Of a DNA stretch of 16,108 nucleotides, positions 7,255-13,891 are shown one piece after another. Location of the stretch: assembly GCA_028697435.1 (NCBI GenBank), contig JAQVFD010000016.1, positions 1-16,108 on the forward strand, written 5' to 3'. This stretch comes from Clostridiaceae bacterium. Its GTDB lineage: Bacteria; Bacillota; Clostridia; Lutisporales; Lutisporaceae. Every line of letters begins with the position of its first letter. The first letter of the stretch is position 1. The notes below the pieces were generated by a model. That model was given only the letters and a program-made list of their open reading frames with translations. It did not search any database and was not told the DNA's origin. A program made the position numbers and the translations under genes.

Positions 7255-8163
7255 TTATTGGAATACCGTCTCATCCCATTTCCAATTTGCCACAAAATCC
7301 TTAAACTTTTCTTCTATAGGCGAAAGACATCTATTATTACAATAAGCCAGACTAAAACTTCTCTTAAGCTCCAAATCGGAGATTTCATATTGCTTTAGTT
7401 GATCGGACTCAACTTCACGTTTTACCGCGATATCGGATACCAAGCTAATACCAACATCCAATTCCACCATTTTTTTAATCGCTTCCAGACTGTCATTAAT
7501 GATCTGGGATTCAAACATAGACATATCCAGTTCCTTTTCTTTCAAGGCATTCTCAAGAAGAAGCCTTGTTCCGGAACCTTCTTCCCTGAGTAATATGTTT
7601 TCTCCCACTAAGCTCTTAATACTGACACTATCTGAATTGTATTTTTTTTGAGGAGAGGTAATCAGTACCATTCTGTCATCATAAAAATCGATATACTCGA
7701 GGGCATCTGAGTTGTACTTTGCTCCGACAAATCCAAGGTTAATTCTGCCTGAAAGTATTTCTTCCAATACTTCACTGGAATCTTTATGGCTAATAGAAAA
7801 GAGAACCAAAGGATAAGCTTCTTTAAATGCCTTAACAATATAGGGAAGAAGGTATTGTCCCGGTATTGTGCTGGCATATATCTCCAGTGTTCCTTCAATG
7901 TTCTTTTTATATCCCCTAAGGGAGTACTCGGCTTTGTCATAAATGTTGATTAATTCCACCGCATAACGATAAAAGAGTTTTCCTCCTTCAGTCAAAGAGA
8001 TATTTTTAGTCTTACGATTGATTAATGTAACCCCTAGTTCACTCTCTAATCTCTGCACATTACTGGTGACCGCCGGCTGCGATATGAATAACATGTCCGC
8101 TGCTTTCGAAAAACTTTTTTTTCGGGCGACCGCAATAAATATCTTCACCTGACTAAATTCCAT
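7255..8163 (-). CDS. LysR-family regulator of the selenium/sulfur module
   Basis: A 302-residue LysR-type regulator. Residues 1-60 are the winged helix-turn-helix (FSKAADMLFISQPAVTSNVQRLE), and residues from about 90 form the two-lobed effector-binding domain of the CysB/CysL-like type. GGAGGG eight bases before the ATG fixes the start. It begins 16 bp after the desulfurase-like gene's stop and is almost certainly co-transcribed. Regulators of this kind sit next to yedE and desulfurase genes in selenium-using Clostridia, so control of this module by a sulfur or selenium metabolite is likely but inferred from position. The palindrome on the divergent promoter (9380-9394) is a candidate binding site. 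Confidence 0.85.
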   Translation of the reverse strand: MEFSQVKIFIAVARKKSFSKAADMLFISQPAVTSNVQRLESELGVTLINRKTKNISLTEGGKLFYRYAVELINIYDKAEYSLRGYKKNIEGTLEIYASTIPGQYLLPYIVKAFKEAYPLVLFSISHKDSSEVLEEILSGRINLGFVGAKYNSDALEYIDFYDDRMVLITSPQKKYNSDSVSIKSLVGENILLREEGSGTRLLLENALKEKELDMSMFESQIINDSLEAIKKMVELDVGISLVSDIAVKREVESDQLKQYEISDLELKRSFSLAYCNNRCLSPIEEKFKDFVANWKWDETVFQ

Positions 8164-8179
8164 ATTATCTACCCTCCGG

Positions 8180-9325
8180 TTATTTCAGTTTACTTAAGAG
8201 ATCCACCGCATATAATATATCGGCTTCCTCAAGGAAATGACTCAATCCAAAACGTACTGTGCCTCTCGGAAAAGTACCCAGGGTCTTATGGGCAGAAGGC
8301 GCACAATGCATTCCGCTTCTGGTCATTATGCCGAATTCCGATGAGAGGCGGTGCGCCATCTCCGCATTATCCTGAGTTTTAAAATCGATAGATATTATTC
8401 CCGTTCTTCCTTCAGTATTCTTCTTCCCAATTATACCAATGTCAGGCATATTCATCAATCTTTCTAAAAAAACCGACATAAGCTGCATCTCTTTTTCATA
8501 GATTTCCAGGATTCCCACCTTCTGCAGATATTTCAGTGAAGCGTTAAGACCATATATGCCCGGCACGTTTGGAGTTCCCGCTTCAAATTTATCCGGCATG
8601 TAGGAGGGCTGTATTTCTGTATCAGACAAGCTTCCCGTGCCCCCCTCTATAAATGTGGAGAGTTCATCAGCTAAATCATCCCTCACCAGAAAACCTCCAA
8701 TCCCCTGAGGTCCCAACAGACCTTTGTGTCCGGTGAAGGCAATGGCATCCGCACATAAATCATCAAAATCAATCTTTATGGCTCCCGCTGTCTGGGCAGT
8801 ATCTACGATAAAACGTAAATCTTTTTCTTTGCAGATTCTTCCGACCTCTTTCAAATTCAAAATCGTACCGCAAACATTGGAAGCATGAGTCATAACTACT
8901 CCCTTCGTATTAGGAAGGATTAGGGGTAATAGCTCCTTATAGTCCATGCTGCCGTCATTTTTACATAAAACCCTTGAAAATGTCACCCCTTTTTCTTCGA
9001 GAGCGCTGAGTGGTCTCATCACTGCGTTATGTTCCATAGAAGAAACTATCACATGATCGCCGCTTTTAAAAAGCCCCTTTATCAAAACATTAAGGCTTTC
9101 TGTAATATTCTTTGTAAACACAACGTTTTCCGGCTTATCAAAACCAAAAAGCGTACAGAGCAGCTCCCTGGTTTCAAAAACTACATTTTCAGCCTCAAAA
9201 GAATTTGAATAAGATCCTCTATTAATATTTGCACCTATATGAGTAAGGTATTTGAAAACACTTTCAGCTACACCTGGGGCCTTTGGAAAGGATGTAGCCC
9301 CATTGTCCATATAAAGTTCTTTCAT
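8180..9325 (-). CDS. Class-V aminotransferase / cysteine desulfurase-like enzyme
   Basis: A 381-residue PLP enzyme of the NifS/SufS/CsdB fold class, in the group often annotated as cysteine desulfurase family protein beside selenium genes. It would release sulfur from cysteine, or selenium from selenocysteine, as a protein-bound persulfide or selenide. The N-terminal YMDNGATSFPKAP motif, the PLP lysine in AFTGHKGLLGPQG and the persulfide cysteine in RSGMHCAPSAHK are all present. I chose the ATG at 9325: an AAAGGGGGG site lies six bases before it, while the upstream in-frame ATG at 9346 has none. Downstream lysR follows after 16 bp; yedE, the TusA-like gene and DUF3343 are divergent. Whether the substrate is cysteine or selenocysteine cannot be read from sequence. 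Confidence 0.87.
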   Translation of the reverse strand: MKELYMDNGATSFPKAPGVAESVFKYLTHIGANINRGSYSNSFEAENVVFETRELLCTLFGFDKPENVVFTKNITESLNVLIKGLFKSGDHVIVSSMEHNAVMRPLSALEEKGVTFSRVLCKNDGSMDYKELLPLILPNTKGVVMTHASNVCGTILNLKEVGRICKEKDLRFIVDTAQTAGAIKIDFDDLCADAIAFTGHKGLLGPQGIGGFLVRDDLADELSTFIEGGTGSLSDTEIQPSYMPDKFEAGTPNVPGIYGLNASLKYLQKVGILEIYEKEMQLMSVFLERLMNMPDIGIIGKKNTEGRTGIISIDFKTQDNAEMAHRLSSEFGIMTRSGMHCAPSAHKTLGTFPRGTVRFGLSHFLEEADILYAVDLLSKLK

Positions 9326-9331
9326 AGTGAA

Positions 9332-9340
9332 CCCCCCTTT
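9332..9340 (-). promoter_or_regulatory. Ribosome binding site deciding the desulfurase start
   Basis: AAAGGGGGG on the reverse strand ends six bases before the ATG at 9325. It lies inside the longer open frame beginning at 9346, so that upstream ATG is unlikely to be used. Confidence 0.7.
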
Positions 9341-9357
9341 ATTCATCCATATTTTTG

Positions 9358-9386
9358 ATTATACATTGGAAAAAATATAAATACAA
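9358..9386 (-). promoter_or_regulatory. Sigma-A promoter for desulfurase-lysR operon
   Basis: On the reverse strand TTGTAT (9381-9386) and TATAAT (9358-9363) are 17 bp apart, about 33 bp before the ATG at 9325. The -10 is consensus, and the -35 sits in the palindrome at 9380-9394, so a bound protein would affect this promoter directly. Confidence 0.6.
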
Positions 9387-9394
9387 TTTGTATT
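9380..9394. promoter_or_regulatory. Perfect palindrome on the desulfurase promoter, possible LysR box
   Basis: AATACAA and TTGTATT are a perfect 7-bp inverted repeat around one base. The inner ATAC...GTAT resembles the LysR-type box, but the spacing is two bases short of the classic T-N11-A rule. It covers the -35 of the desulfurase promoter. The adjacent LysR protein is the natural candidate binder; this is inference. Confidence 0.45.
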
Positions 9395-9457
9395 CATTTT
9401 CATGATTTTGCAGCGCAGTATTATTTGTTTTTGTTATTTTACTATTGTTATTTCCAT

Positions 9458-9481
9458 TGTTAAACTAATAACAGATATAAT
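9458..9481 (+). promoter_or_regulatory. Weak promoter candidate with inverted repeat ahead of yedE
   Basis: A consensus TATAAT lies at 9476-9481 with only a poor -35 (TTCCAT at 9452-9457, 18 bp away). Just before it, TGTTA (9458-9462) and TAACA (9469-9473) form an inverted repeat six bases apart. TTGTTA also occurs as direct copies at 9431, 9445 and 9457. If transcription starts here, the yedE leader is about 125 nt and includes all three hairpins downstream. A second TATAAT at 9565-9570 also lacks a good -35. Confidence 0.35.
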
Positions 9482-9507
9482 ATCATAAAATCGTTAGATT
9501 TTATGAT
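9482..9507. repeat. Hairpin 1 of the yedE leader
   Basis: ATCATAAAATC (9482-9492) pairs perfectly with GATTTTATGAT (9497-9507) around a GTTA loop. It is AT-rich, directly after the candidate -10 box, and has no T-run behind it, so it is not a standard terminator. Confidence 0.6.
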
Positions 9508-9509
9508 TG

Positions 9510-9552
9510 TGCCATGTGCGTTTTTGGCAAAGCCAAAATAATCGCACGGCAT
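9510..9552. repeat. Hairpin 2 of the yedE leader, compound stem
   Basis: TGCC and GTGCG on the left pair with CGCAC and GGCA on the right, with a two-base AT bulge. Inside, TTTTGGC pairs with GCCAAAA around an AAA loop. The stacked helices are separated by a small uneven internal loop. TTTAAATAAG follows, so a weak terminator role is possible but not clear. Confidence 0.6.
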
Positions 9553-9562
9553 TTAAATAAGA

Positions 9563-9592
9563 GATATAATGTGTGCTTGCACGCATTATATC
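9563..9592. repeat. Hairpin 3 of the yedE leader, next to the ribosome binding site
   Basis: GATATAATGTGTGC (9563-9576) and GCACGCATTATATC (9579-9592) are a near-perfect 14-bp inverted repeat with one G-T pair and a nominal TT centre. It ends four bases before the AAGGGAG ribosome binding site of yedE (9596-9602), close enough to affect initiation. The TATAAT at 9565-9570 is inside the left arm. Confidence 0.6.
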
Positions 9593-9612
9593 GTTAAGGG
9601 AGATATTGAAGT

Positions 9613-10677
9613 ATGAAAGAAAAAACAGGAATTATTATTACCGGTGGAGTAGTCGGCTTATTTGCAGTTCTTTTGGTTTATTTCGGCAATCCGGCAAACA
9701 TGGGTTTTTGTATTGCGTGCTTCCTTCGTGACATAGCAGGGGCACTTGGCTTTCATCGTGCAGAAGTCGTGCAATACATGCGACCGGAGATTATTGGTCT
9801 TCTATTGGGTTCATTTATTTTAGCTTCCGTGAATAAAGAGTTTTCATCCCGAGGAGGCTCATCTCCTGTTACCAGATTTGTACTTTCGATTGTCGTAATG
9901 ATTGGGGCACTTATTTTTCTGGGTTGTCCCCTTCGAATGGTACTAAGAATCGCAGGGGGCGATTTTAATGCTATTGTTGGATTAGTAGGATTTGTTTCCG
10001 GTATTTATGTCGGGATATTCTTTCTCAACAAAGGTTTCAATCTCAAGAGGAGTTATAAGCTTACAAATCTAGAAGGTTATCTGTTTCCGGTCATTAATGT
10101 CGGTTTTCTGGCCCTGCTTATAATAGCACCTGCTTTTGTGTTTTTCAGTAAATCCGGCCCCGGAGCAGCTTCAGCACCGGTATGGATTTCACTTGCGGCC
10201 GGATTAATTGTCGGAGCACTTGCGCAAAAGTATAGGTTGTGCACCGTCGGTGGCACCAGGGACATGATCCTTTTTCGAGACAACTATCTGATGCTTGGAT
10301 TCTTGTCAATTCTTGCAGTAGCTTTCGTCGGAAATCTGCTTATGGGAAGCTTCAAACCCGGTTTTGCGGAACAGCCTATTGCCCATACGGACGGATTGTG
10401 GAATTTCCTGGGCATGGCATTAGTAGGATGGGGATCCGTACTTCTTGGTGGTTGTCCTTTGCGTCAGTTGATACTTGCCGGTGAAGGCAATACTGATTCG
10501 GCTGTCTGCGCTTTAGGATTGATTGTCGGAGCAGCCATTAGTCACAACTTTGGACTGGCATCCAGTGCAAAAGGAGTTACTCTAAACGGACAGATATCTG
10601 TCGGAATCTGTGTCTTGATTCTATTGGCAATCTCTTACGCCAATTCAGAGTTTCTATCAAAAAACGCACAGGCTTAA
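9613..10677 (+). CDS. yedE: YedE/YeeE-family transporter (selenium-type)
   Basis: A 354-residue polytopic membrane protein made of two homologous YeeE/YedE halves. Each half has a Cys-containing entry motif (GFCIACFLRD around C33/C36; LCTVGGTRD at C210) and a GCPLR motif (C105 and C281), a clear internal duplication. TsuA-type relatives import thiosulfate through a cysteine-lined path; YedE proteins in this gene setting are associated with selenium metabolism. AAGGGAG lies ten bases before the ATG, a somewhat long gap, just after a strong hairpin. It heads a three-gene unit with the TusA-like and DUF3343 genes and is divergent from the desulfurase and lysR genes. Transport of a selenium or reduced-sulfur compound is the best reading; the exact ion is not decided by sequence. 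Confidence 0.87.
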   Translation: MKEKTGIIITGGVVGLFAVLLVYFGNPANMGFCIACFLRDIAGALGFHRAEVVQYMRPEIIGLLLGSFILASVNKEFSSRGGSSPVTRFVLSIVVMIGALIFLGCPLRMVLRIAGGDFNAIVGLVGFVSGIYVGIFFLNKGFNLKRSYKLTNLEGYLFPVINVGFLALLIIAPAFVFFSKSGPGAASAPVWISLAAGLIVGALAQKYRLCTVGGTRDMILFRDNYLMLGFLSILAVAFVGNLLMGSFKPGFAEQPIAHTDGLWNFLGMALVGWGSVLLGGCPLRQLILAGEGNTDSAVCALGLIVGAAISHNFGLASSAKGVTLNGQISVGICVLILLAISYANSEFLSKNAQA

Positions 10678-10689
10678 TAGGAGGGAAAT

Positions 10690-10896
10690 ATGAAAACAAT
10701 AGATACTTGTGGCATGAGCTGCCCACAGCCGGTGCTCATGACTAAAAAAGCTCTTGATGAGGAAAAAGACGGTATAGATGTTATAGTAGATAATAATACA
10801 GCAAAAGGGAATGTTCAGCGTTATTTGAAAAGTGTCGGGTATTCAGTTGAAATCGAAGAAAACGACGGCACATTTGTGCTAAAAGCCAGAAAATGA
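10690..10896 (+). CDS. TusA/YedF-like small sulfur/selenium carrier, single domain
   Basis: A 68-residue SirA/TusA-fold protein with the family motif CGMSCPQPV; C11 of the CPxP core would carry a persulfide or selenide. C7 is a second nearby cysteine. Selenium-associated YedF proteins are usually about 200 residues, with a DsrE-like second domain after the TusA part; here only the TusA domain is present and no separate DsrE gene follows, so this is a minimal version. GGAGGG before the ATG gives a clear start, 12 bp after yedE. Its stop overlaps the DUF3343 start by four bases. A role passing Se/S from the transporter or desulfurase to an acceptor is inferred from context. Confidence 0.85.
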   Translation: MKTIDTCGMSCPQPVLMTKKALDEEKDGIDVIVDNNTAKGNVQRYLKSVGYSVEIEENDGTFVLKARK

Positions 10897-11138
10897 ACAA
10901 AGAATATCAGGTTCTTTTTTACACCCATACCGGAGCAATAAAGTTTGACCGGGCTATGAAAAAAGAAAATATCTCTTGTGAGCTGATGCCCGTACCAAGA
11001 GCACTCAGCTCAAACTGTGGTGTAAGCGCCCGGATATACTATAATGGGCAAGTTGACCAATTGATCAGTGAACAAATAGAGAAGATTTATGAAAACAACG
11101 ATGGAAATTATACCCTTGCATATGAAGCCAAGATATGA
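10893..11138 (+). CDS. DUF3343 protein, putative Se/S carrier-like
   Basis: An 81-residue protein matching the DUF3343 pattern: N-terminal strand EYQVLFYTHTGAIKFDRAMK, the PVPRALSSNCGVSARI segment with a single conserved cysteine (C42), and a C-terminal helix. The fold resembles a small ferredoxin-like carrier, and the family commonly accompanies yedE and TusA-like genes in selenium-using bacteria. Its ATG overlaps the previous stop as ATGA, and no ribosome binding site is visible, so translation is probably coupled to the TusA-like gene. The lone cysteine suggests it holds or receives Se/S; no biochemical function is certain. Confidence 0.82.
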   Translation: MNKEYQVLFYTHTGAIKFDRAMKKENISCELMPVPRALSSNCGVSARIYYNGQVDQLISEQIEKIYENNDGNYTLAYEAKI

Positions 11139-11169
11139 AAATAGTGCCGGTTCAATCCGGCACTATTTT
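11138..11169. terminator. Bidirectional terminator between DUF3343 and the membrane-anchored gene
   Basis: AAAATAGTGCCGG (11138-11150) and CCGGCACTATTTT (11157-11169) form a perfect 13-bp stem around a TTCAAT loop. The outer A and T ends supply a T-run in both directions. It begins at the DUF3343 stop and ends at the stop of the convergent gene, so it should end both transcripts. Confidence 0.88.
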
Positions 11170-12019
11170 ATTCAATTACAACGTCTTTTCCATCAAAATA
11201 AACAAGGTCACCATCATCATAATGCCAAATTGCTTTTAATACCGTCGGCTTTTTAATACCGTCTTTTTCCGCATACTCACCGAAAACTGCTGACCACTTA
11301 ACCTTTTCGCTGGTACCATCAGTTGCTATAACCTCCCTGTCATCAGTTACAAAGGAAAGCATCTCACCGTTACTGTTAAATGTAAAGATACCGCCGGCAG
11401 TGATGCCGTAATAGGATATAGTTGCTTTTACATGTAAATCATCGATTTCTTCCCAAACAACATAATCCTGTAATGCTGCATTAGGAATAATTAAACACTC
11501 TGACAAGTAAGTAGCAAGACATGCTTTATCCATATTTTCTCCGGTCTGATTAAACAAGGTGAACAGCTTTGCCAACACGCCTTTCATTGAGCCATTTCCG
11601 GCAGTATATGAATCTAATCCTTCGAAGGGTATTCCATACATTGAGCTGTCAATATACGCAAATCTATGTGGTTCATTGACGAAATTGTATTGTGTATAAT
11701 CTATCTTTATTGCGGATTTATCCTTCCCAAATGAAAAATCAACATCTTTAAATGTCGCTTTCATAAAGGACATTTTTGGCTTGCCGATATAGCCGCAATA
11801 TCTGAAATACTTCTGAACAGATAATGGCAAATCAACAATATCTTTCTCGGTAAATACACCGCTTTCATTAGGCAGCTCAGCTAATAAACTGCCTGTGAGT
11901 TCCGAAAATTCCGCCCTGGTTTTTGAATATGAAATATTAAAAAACACTGTAATAATTCCTATGACAAGGAGTAAAACTCCGATTAATACAAACATTCTCT
12001 TTTTGCTCCTTTTTTTCAT
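11168..12019 (-). CDS. Membrane-anchored protein of unknown function (DUF6544-like)
   Basis: A 283-residue protein with a basic N-terminus (KKRSKKR), one hydrophobic segment at about 9-28 and a large soluble domain, presumably outside the membrane. The LPLSVQKYFRYCGYIGKP motif near 64-81 and later beta-strand-rich segments resemble the DUF6544/DUF6920 group; that assignment is from memory and tentative. No catalytic motif is recognised. GGGAGGA seven bases before the ATG fixes the start. It lies 82 bp downstream of the tetR gene in the same direction with no terminator between, so it is probably co-transcribed and a target of that repressor. Confidence 0.72.
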   Translation of the reverse strand: MKKRSKKRMFVLIGVLLLVIGIITVFFNISYSKTRAEFSELTGSLLAELPNESGVFTEKDIVDLPLSVQKYFRYCGYIGKPKMSFMKATFKDVDFSFGKDKSAIKIDYTQYNFVNEPHRFAYIDSSMYGIPFEGLDSYTAGNGSMKGVLAKLFTLFNQTGENMDKACLATYLSECLIIPNAALQDYVVWEEIDDLHVKATISYYGITAGGIFTFNSNGEMLSFVTDDREVIATDGTSEKVKWSAVFGEYAEKDGIKKPTVLKAIWHYDDGDLVYFDGKDVVIE

Positions 12020-12101
12020 TTACGATCCTCCCTCAGAATCACTTATTCTCAGACAACAGCATAAAAAACCACACATGGGATACAGGCAGCAGAATACATA
12101 C

Positions 12102-12731
12102 CTACTTATTTGTAACTACCTTTGCAATTTTTAGCACAATTTCGTTTTCAAAACATTCAACTAGTCTGTTCCTTTGCTCATATCCTGTTTCTTTCTCAAC
12201 AATAAGCTTTATAACGAGTCCCATTGCAGATGCAATAATTAACTGCGAAATAAGTTCACATTTGCTGTCCTCCAAATCAACGTCTTTGTTAATTTCTTTT
12301 ATACATCTGCATAGTGCGGCTATGATGGGCTTCTCATCTGAAGCTCCCTCAAATAGAAATGAAGTTTGCTTTATAGTTCTTGGAGATTTGCTTAACTGCG
12401 CAGCCATATACTCTTCAGGCATCTCCAGTGCGGCATTTATGTAATTTCTGGTCATTTCTATTAATTGCTCTTCCGGAGAGTCACTTTTTATATTAGCAGA
12501 AGCTATTGCTAATATTATCTTTTGATAACCTCTTTGCATTATTATATTTATGATTTCATCCTTATCTGCAAAGTAATGATAGACAATAGATGGTGAATAC
12601 TCAATTTTATTAGCTATTTTTCTGACAGATACTTTGTCGTATCCCTCTAAACTTGCAATTGCAGCTGCTGTAGATAGAATAAGTTCCTTCATTTCCTCTA
12701 TTTCGCGTTCTCTTCTTCCACTAATAACCAT
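12102..12731 (-). CDS. TetR-family transcriptional repressor
   Basis: A 209-residue TetR/AcrR-type regulator. The N-terminal helix-turn-helix covers about residues 16-62 with the typical VSVRKIANKIEYSPSIVYHYFADKDEI pattern; the rest is the helical ligand/dimer domain, including a C-terminal region typical of multi-drug-type members. GGAGGATG before the ATG gives a clear start. The promoter and an operator-like palindrome lie within 100 bp upstream, suggesting autorepression. The downstream membrane-anchored gene is the obvious second target. The inducer is not apparent. Confidence 0.88.
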   Translation of the reverse strand: MVISGRREREIEEMKELILSTAAAIASLEGYDKVSVRKIANKIEYSPSIVYHYFADKDEIINIIMQRGYQKIILAIASANIKSDSPEEQLIEMTRNYINAALEMPEEYMAAQLSKSPRTIKQTSFLFEGASDEKPIIAALCRCIKEINKDVDLEDSKCELISQLIIASAMGLVIKLIVEKETGYEQRNRLVECFENEIVLKIAKVVTNK

Positions 12732-12782
12732 AAACTCATCCTCCGTTTGTCACCGTTCTTTTCCTAAACGTTGCACCATTAT

Positions 12783-12795
12783 TGAACACTGTTCA
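12783..12795. promoter_or_regulatory. Palindromic operator candidate for the TetR repressor
   Basis: TGAACA and TGTTCA form a perfect inverted repeat around one base, just after the -10 box of the tetR promoter and over the expected transcription start. This is the usual position for a TetR autorepression site. The palindrome is directly visible; binding is inferred. Confidence 0.65.
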
Positions 12796-12801
12796 TTTCG
12801 T

Positions 12802-12830
12802 ATATTATCACTATATATTCCTGTTGTCAA
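12802..12830 (-). promoter_or_regulatory. Near-consensus sigma-A promoter for the tetR operon
   Basis: On the reverse strand TTGACA (12825-12830) and TAATAT (12802-12807) are exactly 17 bp apart, giving a start about 65 bp before the tetR ATG. It is the strongest promoter match in the window, fitting a gene held off by a repressor rather than needing an activator. Confidence 0.82.
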
Positions 12831-12878
12831 TACAAAGTATTAAAAGTGCATGATTACGTTTCAAGCATGAACACACCT

Positions 12879-12902
12879 AAAAAAATGCGTCTCACGACGC
12901 AT
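12879..12902 (-). terminator. Intrinsic terminator of the DMT transporter gene
   Basis: GACGCAT (12896-12902) pairs with ATGCGTC (12885-12891) around a four-base loop, and on the reverse strand a run of seven T follows (12879-12885). It begins three bases after the transporter's stop. Confidence 0.85.
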
Positions 12903-12905
12903 CTT

Positions 12906-13790
12906 TTATTCCAAAGGTTGCTTCTCCTTGACTTCAGTCACTATTTTAAGGGGCATAATTGTAAGAACACATTTCAGAGTTATTGAAACCAGAACAATAG
13001 CGCCACCTATTAATGCATACAGACCGGGCACCTCCCCCAGCACCAAAAACACCAATACAGGATTCAATATAGGTTCAACTATCGCAATCAGCACCGCTTC
13101 CAAGGCTGTCGCTTTTTTTATACCTGCAGAATACAGTACATAGGGTATACCCAGTTGAAACACTCCAAGTATCAGCAGAAAAATCCAGCCTGAAGTACTT
13201 GGTGCGGACAGGAAGAGAAAAGGAATCCCAATAATCGCGGTAATGATATTTCCAAGTAAAGTCGATTCCAAGGGGGAGCCGTCTTTTTGCATTCTCATAA
13301 AAATCACGAAAAACGCATAAGTAATGCCGCTCAGCACTGCGCAAACATTTCCCAATAGCCCTTGAGTGCTTAACCCTTCAACAAAAAATAACGCCATACC
13401 GCCCATTACCACTGCAACCGTCAGCCAATCGTACTTAGTGGTCTTTTCCTTAAGCAGCCAAAACCCTAAAATAGCAACATATATTGGAGCGGTAGATTGC
13501 AGCAGTATTGCATTTGCCGCAGTTGTTGTCTTTGTAGCAGTAACAAAAAGTATTGATGTAGCTGAACAGGTAAGCGCAGCTCCTACCTGTGGAACAGACC
13601 AGTTAAACTTCGGTTTTCTGAGATATATAAGCATCACTGCTGATGCAATAGCAGCCCTTACCCCTGCAATTGCCAGCGGGTTGGCATCCACCATTTTGAT
13701 TAGCAGTCCTCCGATGCTCCACATTGCTGCAGTAGCTGCAAGTATCAGCATTGCTTTAGATCTTTCCTTTGACAAAGGAGCAGTACTCAC
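12906..13790 (-). CDS. EamA/DMT-family exporter
   Basis: A 294-residue membrane protein of the drug/metabolite transporter superfamily with two EamA repeats and about ten membrane segments; WSIGGLLIKMVDANPLAIAG in the first half and ALIGGAIVLVSITL near the C-terminus are typical. Members export amino acids, purines or other small metabolites; the substrate is unknown. I start it at the GTG at 13790, which has AGGGGGA seven bases upstream; the longer frame uses a TTG at 13817 without such a site. A reverse-strand TATAAT (13832-13837) with a weak -35 suggests its own promoter, although the ACR3 gene ends only about 100 bp upstream with no clear terminator. A strong terminator follows it. Confidence 0.85.
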   Translation of the reverse strand: MSTAPLSKERSKAMLILAATAAMWSIGGLLIKMVDANPLAIAGVRAAIASAVMLIYLRKPKFNWSVPQVGAALTCSATSILFVTATKTTTAANAILLQSTAPIYVAILGFWLLKEKTTKYDWLTVAVVMGGMALFFVEGLSTQGLLGNVCAVLSGITYAFFVIFMRMQKDGSPLESTLLGNIITAIIGIPFLFLSAPSTSGWIFLLILGVFQLGIPYVLYSAGIKKATALEAVLIAIVEPILNPVLVFLVLGEVPGLYALIGGAIVLVSITLKCVLTIMPLKIVTEVKEKQPLE

Positions 13791-13796
13791 ATTCTT

Positions 13797-13803
13797 TCCC
13801 CCT
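13797..13803 (-). promoter_or_regulatory. Ribosome binding site deciding the DMT exporter start
   Basis: AGGGGGA on the reverse strand lies six bases before the GTG at 13788-13790. It lies inside the longer frame that would start at a TTG (13817), so the GTG start is preferred. Confidence 0.65.
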
Positions 13804-13831
13804 ATCCTACAATTCAAATTCTCTAATAGTC

Positions 13832-13862
13832 ATTATACCATTTAAAGATATGAATGTGTCAG
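13832..13862 (-). promoter_or_regulatory. Possible promoter for the DMT exporter
   Basis: Reverse-strand TATAAT at 13832-13837 is consensus. The best upstream partner is CTGACA (13857-13862) at a long 19-bp spacing, so strength is uncertain. Confidence 0.4.
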
Positions 13863-13891
13863 GTAAAAGATAGTGTATGCAACTGCCCTCC

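Noticed and set aside
9325..9346. Longer start for the desulfurase-like enzyme at 9346
   Set aside because: No ribosome binding site before it, while a strong one precedes the ATG at 9325 and the family motif begins soon after.
9563..9592. Hairpin 3 ahead of yedE as a terminator
   Set aside because: No T-run follows; GTTAAGGGAG with the yedE ribosome binding site comes next, so leader structure is more likely.
10690..11138. A frameshift splitting a full-length YedF into two genes
   Set aside because: The second product is a DUF3343 protein, not the DsrE-like domain, and the ATGA overlap is a normal coupled gene pair.
13366..13845. 159-codon forward open frame opposite the DMT exporter
   Set aside because: It is antisense to a clear membrane-protein gene, shows no motif and arises from the codon pattern of the opposite strand.
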